Shown here: positions 7,183 to 9,084 of the stretch, in pieces
How positions within the stretch are numbered: the first letter of the stretch is position 1
How the letters are laid out: each line of letters begins with the position of its first letter
Origin: Tidjanibacter sp.
Lineage (GTDB): Bacteria > Bacteroidota > Bacteroidia > Bacteroidales > Rikenellaceae
NCBI GenBank assembly: GCA_017630115.1
Contig: JAGBVY010000106.1
Coordinates: 1-9,084, forward strand
DNA: 9,084 bases
Direction: 5' to 3'
Made by a program: the position numbers and the translations under genes
Notes under the pieces: generated by a model
What the model was told of the DNA's origin: nothing
What the model saw: only the letters and a program-made list of their open reading frames with translations
Databases searched by the model: none

Positions 7183-7719
7183 ATGAAGTACACGATAAAA
7201 CTACAAATAGATGGCCGAGCCAAACGAGTGTCGTTGCGCATCACTCCATATGGCGAGGTGCTACTGAGAGTACCAAAGGGTGTCGATGTGCGTCGTGCGC
7301 TGGCGTGGTGTCAGAGCAACAACGAGCACATTGAGCAGACTCTCAGGGATATGGCCGAGCAAGGAGTGCTTCGTGCCGAGCGCACCAAGGAGGAGATTGA
7401 GGCGCTCCGCAAGGTGGCAAAGGTGAAGCTACGCAAGGCACTTGACGAGGCCTCAGCAAAGAGCGGCATTGGCTACAACCGACTCTCCATTAGGGCTACT
7501 CGCAGTCGTTGGGGCAGTTGTTCGAGCGAGGGCAACATATCCCTCTCGCTCTATTTGGCGGAGTTGCCCGACGAGCTGATTGAGTTCATCTGCCTCCACG
7601 AGCTCTGCCACCGCCTCCACCCCAACCACTCGCCCGAGTTCCACACCAAGCTCAACCAACTGGTGGACGGCAGGGAAAAGGAGTTGCTAAAAATGCTAAA
7701 AAAACATCGTATAGGGTAG
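7183..7719 (+). CDS. YgjP-type (DUF45) HELCH metalloprotein
   Basis: A 178-residue protein. The C-terminal half carries the hallmarks of the YgjP/DUF45 family: RATRSRWGSCSSEGNISLSLYL (start about residue 104) followed by HELCH (His139, Glu140, His143) and the third ligand region NHSPEFH (His149). These residues make a zincin-like metal site. The N-terminal part is a small beta-rich region (VSLRITPYGEVLLRVPKG) followed by a charged helix, as in E. coli YgjP, and the length is similar. Family members are usually called predicted metal-dependent hydrolases; E. coli YgjP has been annotated as a UTP pyrophosphatase, so proteolysis should not be assumed. It follows a 168-bp repeat-filled spacer after rlmB. 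The start is the first plausible ATG, giving a complete N-terminal strand. Confidence 0.88.
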   Translation: MKYTIKLQIDGRAKRVSLRITPYGEVLLRVPKGVDVRRALAWCQSNNEHIEQTLRDMAEQGVLRAERTKEEIEALRKVAKVKLRKALDEASAKSGIGYNRLSIRATRSRWGSCSSEGNISLSLYLAELPDELIEFICLHELCHRLHPNHSPEFHTKLNQLVDGREKELLKMLKKHRIG

Positions 7720-7726
7720 GAAAATT

Positions 7727-7755
7727 TTTGATTTTCAGAAAAATTCGTACCTTTG
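7727..7755 (+). promoter_or_regulatory. Promoter for the arginine deiminase family gene
   Basis: TACCTTTG at 7748-7755 matches the TAnnTTTG -7 consensus. TTTG at 7727-7730 lies 17 nt upstream, slightly closer than the preferred 19-21 nt. The predicted start is near 7759, leaving a leader of about 29 nt before the ATG at 7788. The box falls inside the open upstream extension of the deiminase frame, which argues against the earlier start codon at 7728. Confidence 0.7.
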
Positions 7756-7787
7756 AGAATTGCGAAGATAATCTAAAACTATACATT

Positions 7788-8969
7788 ATGATAATTTTAA
7801 TGCACGAACCCACCGATGAACTCTTCCTCGGTGTTATGCATCCCGATGCAGCCCTCTTCTCGGACTACTTCGACATCGAACTTGCCGCCAAGGAGCACGC
7901 AGCCTATCGTGCTGCTCTCGAACGCTTTGGCGCAAAGGTACTCACCGTTAGACAGATTCTTCTCGAAGGCACCCTCACCAAAGAGGGGCGACCCATCGAG
8001 GGCAAGGAGCTCAACGAACTCAGAGCCTTTGCTTCGCGTTTTCTGACCTACAACACCTCCAACATCCCCGATGAGGCCAAGGCTCAGGAGCGCTACAAAA
8101 AGATGATTGTCGATAGGGCTCACCCCAAGGACCTCGTGAAGATGATTATGCTCCAACCCGAGATTGTCCTCTCCTACACCGAGAGCAACACCGGCTTTGC
8201 AGCAACCTACATCCAGCGCCCCATTATGAACATCTTTTTTATGCGTGACCAGATGATTTCTACTGCCAAAGGTATTGTCATCGGCCGTATGAACTCCGAG
8301 CAGCGACAACTCGAATGTGAGATTGCCGAATTCTGCCTCCACAAGATTGGCTTCCCCCCAATCTACCACATCGAGGGCGAAGGTGCCTACCTCGAAGGCG
8401 GCGACTTCCTCCCCTTTGGCGACTACGCCTTCATTGGCCGAGGTCTGCGTACCACCCAAGCTGCTATCGACCAGCTTATGGAGCACGACCTGTTGGGCGC
8501 AAACAAGGTGGTTGTGGTTAAGGACATCTGGGGCGAGCAGGAGCAGATGCACCTCGACACCTACTTCAACATCATCGACCGCGATTTGTGCACCCTCTCT
8601 GAGGCCCGCTATCTGGCCGCTAAGGGCGATCCCCAATATCTAAAAATCGACATCTGGGAGCGTGAGTCGCCCGAGCAGCCCTACCATAAGGCGTTTAGCG
8701 ACATCTCGTTTGTAGATTTCATTGAGGACGAGCTGAAAATGAAGGTCATCCCCATCCAGCGCAGCGACGAGCTGACCTACGCCAACAACTTCCTCAATGT
8801 TGCCCCTCGTAAGATTATGGCTGTGGCTGGCCAGTCGGTGGAGTTGCAGGAGGCCTTCAAGGCCAACTACGTTGATGTAACGTGGGTACCCCTTACGAAC
8901 CTCACCAAAGGCTATGGTGCAGCCCACTGTATGACCCAGATTCTCGACGACGGCGACGTACTCTTCTAA
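7788..8969 (+). CDS. arcA: Arginine deiminase family protein
   Basis: A 393-residue guanidino-group hydrolase of the amidinotransferase-fold superfamily. Arginine deiminase converts L-arginine to L-citrulline and ammonia. The catalytic set matches ADI by eye: Asn148 and Asp154 in MNIFFMRD, Glu203 in EGGD, His255 and Asp257 in MHLDT, and nucleophile Cys381 in HCMTQ. The protein is long enough to include the helical insertion typical of ADI and absent from smaller dimethylargininases. Two points are unusual: the N-terminus begins directly at the first strand (MIILMHEPTDE) without the usual SEIGxL lead-in, and the loop before Cys381 reads GYGAAHC where ADIs commonly have GRGxxxxC, so the exact substrate is open. 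No arcB, arcC or antiporter gene is adjacent in this window. The start could be 7800 instead; 7788 retains the complete first strand. It is flanked by its own promoter and terminator. Confidence 0.88.
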   Translation: MIILMHEPTDELFLGVMHPDAALFSDYFDIELAAKEHAAYRAALERFGAKVLTVRQILLEGTLTKEGRPIEGKELNELRAFASRFLTYNTSNIPDEAKAQERYKKMIVDRAHPKDLVKMIMLQPEIVLSYTESNTGFAATYIQRPIMNIFFMRDQMISTAKGIVIGRMNSEQRQLECEIAEFCLHKIGFPPIYHIEGEGAYLEGGDFLPFGDYAFIGRGLRTTQAAIDQLMEHDLLGANKVVVVKDIWGEQEQMHLDTYFNIIDRDLCTLSEARYLAAKGDPQYLKIDIWERESPEQPYHKAFSDISFVDFIEDELKMKVIPIQRSDELTYANNFLNVAPRKIMAVAGQSVELQEAFKANYVDVTWVPLTNLTKGYGAAHCMTQILDDGDVLF

Positions 8970-8990
8970 GGTACACCCACCGCACACAAT

Positions 8991-9020
8991 AAAACCCCTG
9001 CCTCGGAGCAGGGGTTTTTT
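8991..9020 (+). terminator. Intrinsic terminator after the deiminase gene
   Basis: A GC-rich stem, CCCCTGC (8995-9001) with GCAGGGG (9008-9014), closes a 6-nt loop and is extended by AAAA (8991-8994) pairing with the first four of six T residues (9015-9020). It lies 21 nt after the stop codon. The A-run before the stem suggests it could also work, less strongly, in the opposite direction. Confidence 0.92.
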
Positions 9021-9045
9021 GTTGGCAGTGGGTGTCGGGAGGGGG

Positions 9046-9081
9046 CTTATGGGGGATTTAGAGAAGTTGGGGAGTTTAGGG
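9046..9081. repeat. Degenerate nonanucleotide tract at window end
   Basis: Four 9-base units keep phase after the terminator: CTTATGGGG (9046-9054), GATTTAGAG, AAGTTGGGG and AGTTTAGGG (9073-9081). AGTTTAGGG is the exact reverse complement of CCCTAAACT, which is part of the tract at 7129-7164. It probably continues past the end of the window. Confidence 0.6.
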
Positions 9082-9084
9082 CCT

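Noticed and set aside
7797..8636. Minus-strand open frame of 279 codons opposite the deiminase gene
   Set aside because: Long but fully antisense to a gene with an intact catalytic set; Val/Gly/Leu-rich content is typical of the complement of this codon usage.

Overview
The window looks like a chromosomal housekeeping stretch from a member of the Bacteroidales. The evidence is a set of TAnnTTTG-type -7 promoter boxes (one with a TTTG -33 element at the preferred 19-nt spacing), general lack of strong Shine-Dalgarno sequences, and Bacteroidetes-like protein variants such as a Uup/YfmR-type ABC-F protein and an RlmB with a long basic N-terminal tail. A Rikenellaceae/Alistipes-like source is my best guess, but it rests on overall impression, not on a marker gene.

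Layout: (1) 1-192, non-coding, with a heptanucleotide tandem tract and a 118-nt imperfect inverted repeat. (2) 193-1095 minus, a secreted or membrane-anchored TPM-domain protein. (3) 1096-1202, a compact divergent promoter region. (4) 1203-2471 plus, a NupG-type nucleoside transporter ending at a strong intrinsic terminator. (5) 2605-7719 plus, five same-strand genes: pth (peptidyl-tRNA hydrolase), rpe (ribulose-5-phosphate 3-epimerase), an ABC-F ATPase, an RlmB-type 23S rRNA 2'-O-methyltransferase and a YgjP-type HELCH metalloprotein. They probably form one transcription unit starting at a promoter embedded in the preceding terminator tail. (6) 7788-8969 plus, an arginine deiminase family enzyme with its own promoter and terminator. 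(7) 8970-9084, that terminator followed by a degenerate nonamer tract running off the window.

The genes fit a translation-maintenance theme: Pth recycles peptidyl-tRNA, ABC-F proteins act on stalled ribosomes, and RlmB modifies 23S rRNA. Rpe supplies pentose-phosphate interconversion, the NupG-like carrier imports nucleosides, and the deiminase hydrolyses arginine or a related guanidino compound. There is no phage, transposon, CRISPR or defence gene in the window.

The unexpected content is between the genes. Four spacers carry degenerate but strictly 7-bp-phased tandem repeats, and two carry 9-bp-phased repeats. One spacer holds both families back to back, and the 9-bp family switches orientation part-way so that it can fold into a hairpin. 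A large nested palindrome lies beside one heptad tract, and a shorter element with the same end octamers lies beside another. These repeats are the most unusual signal here and I do not recognise a described family that explains them.
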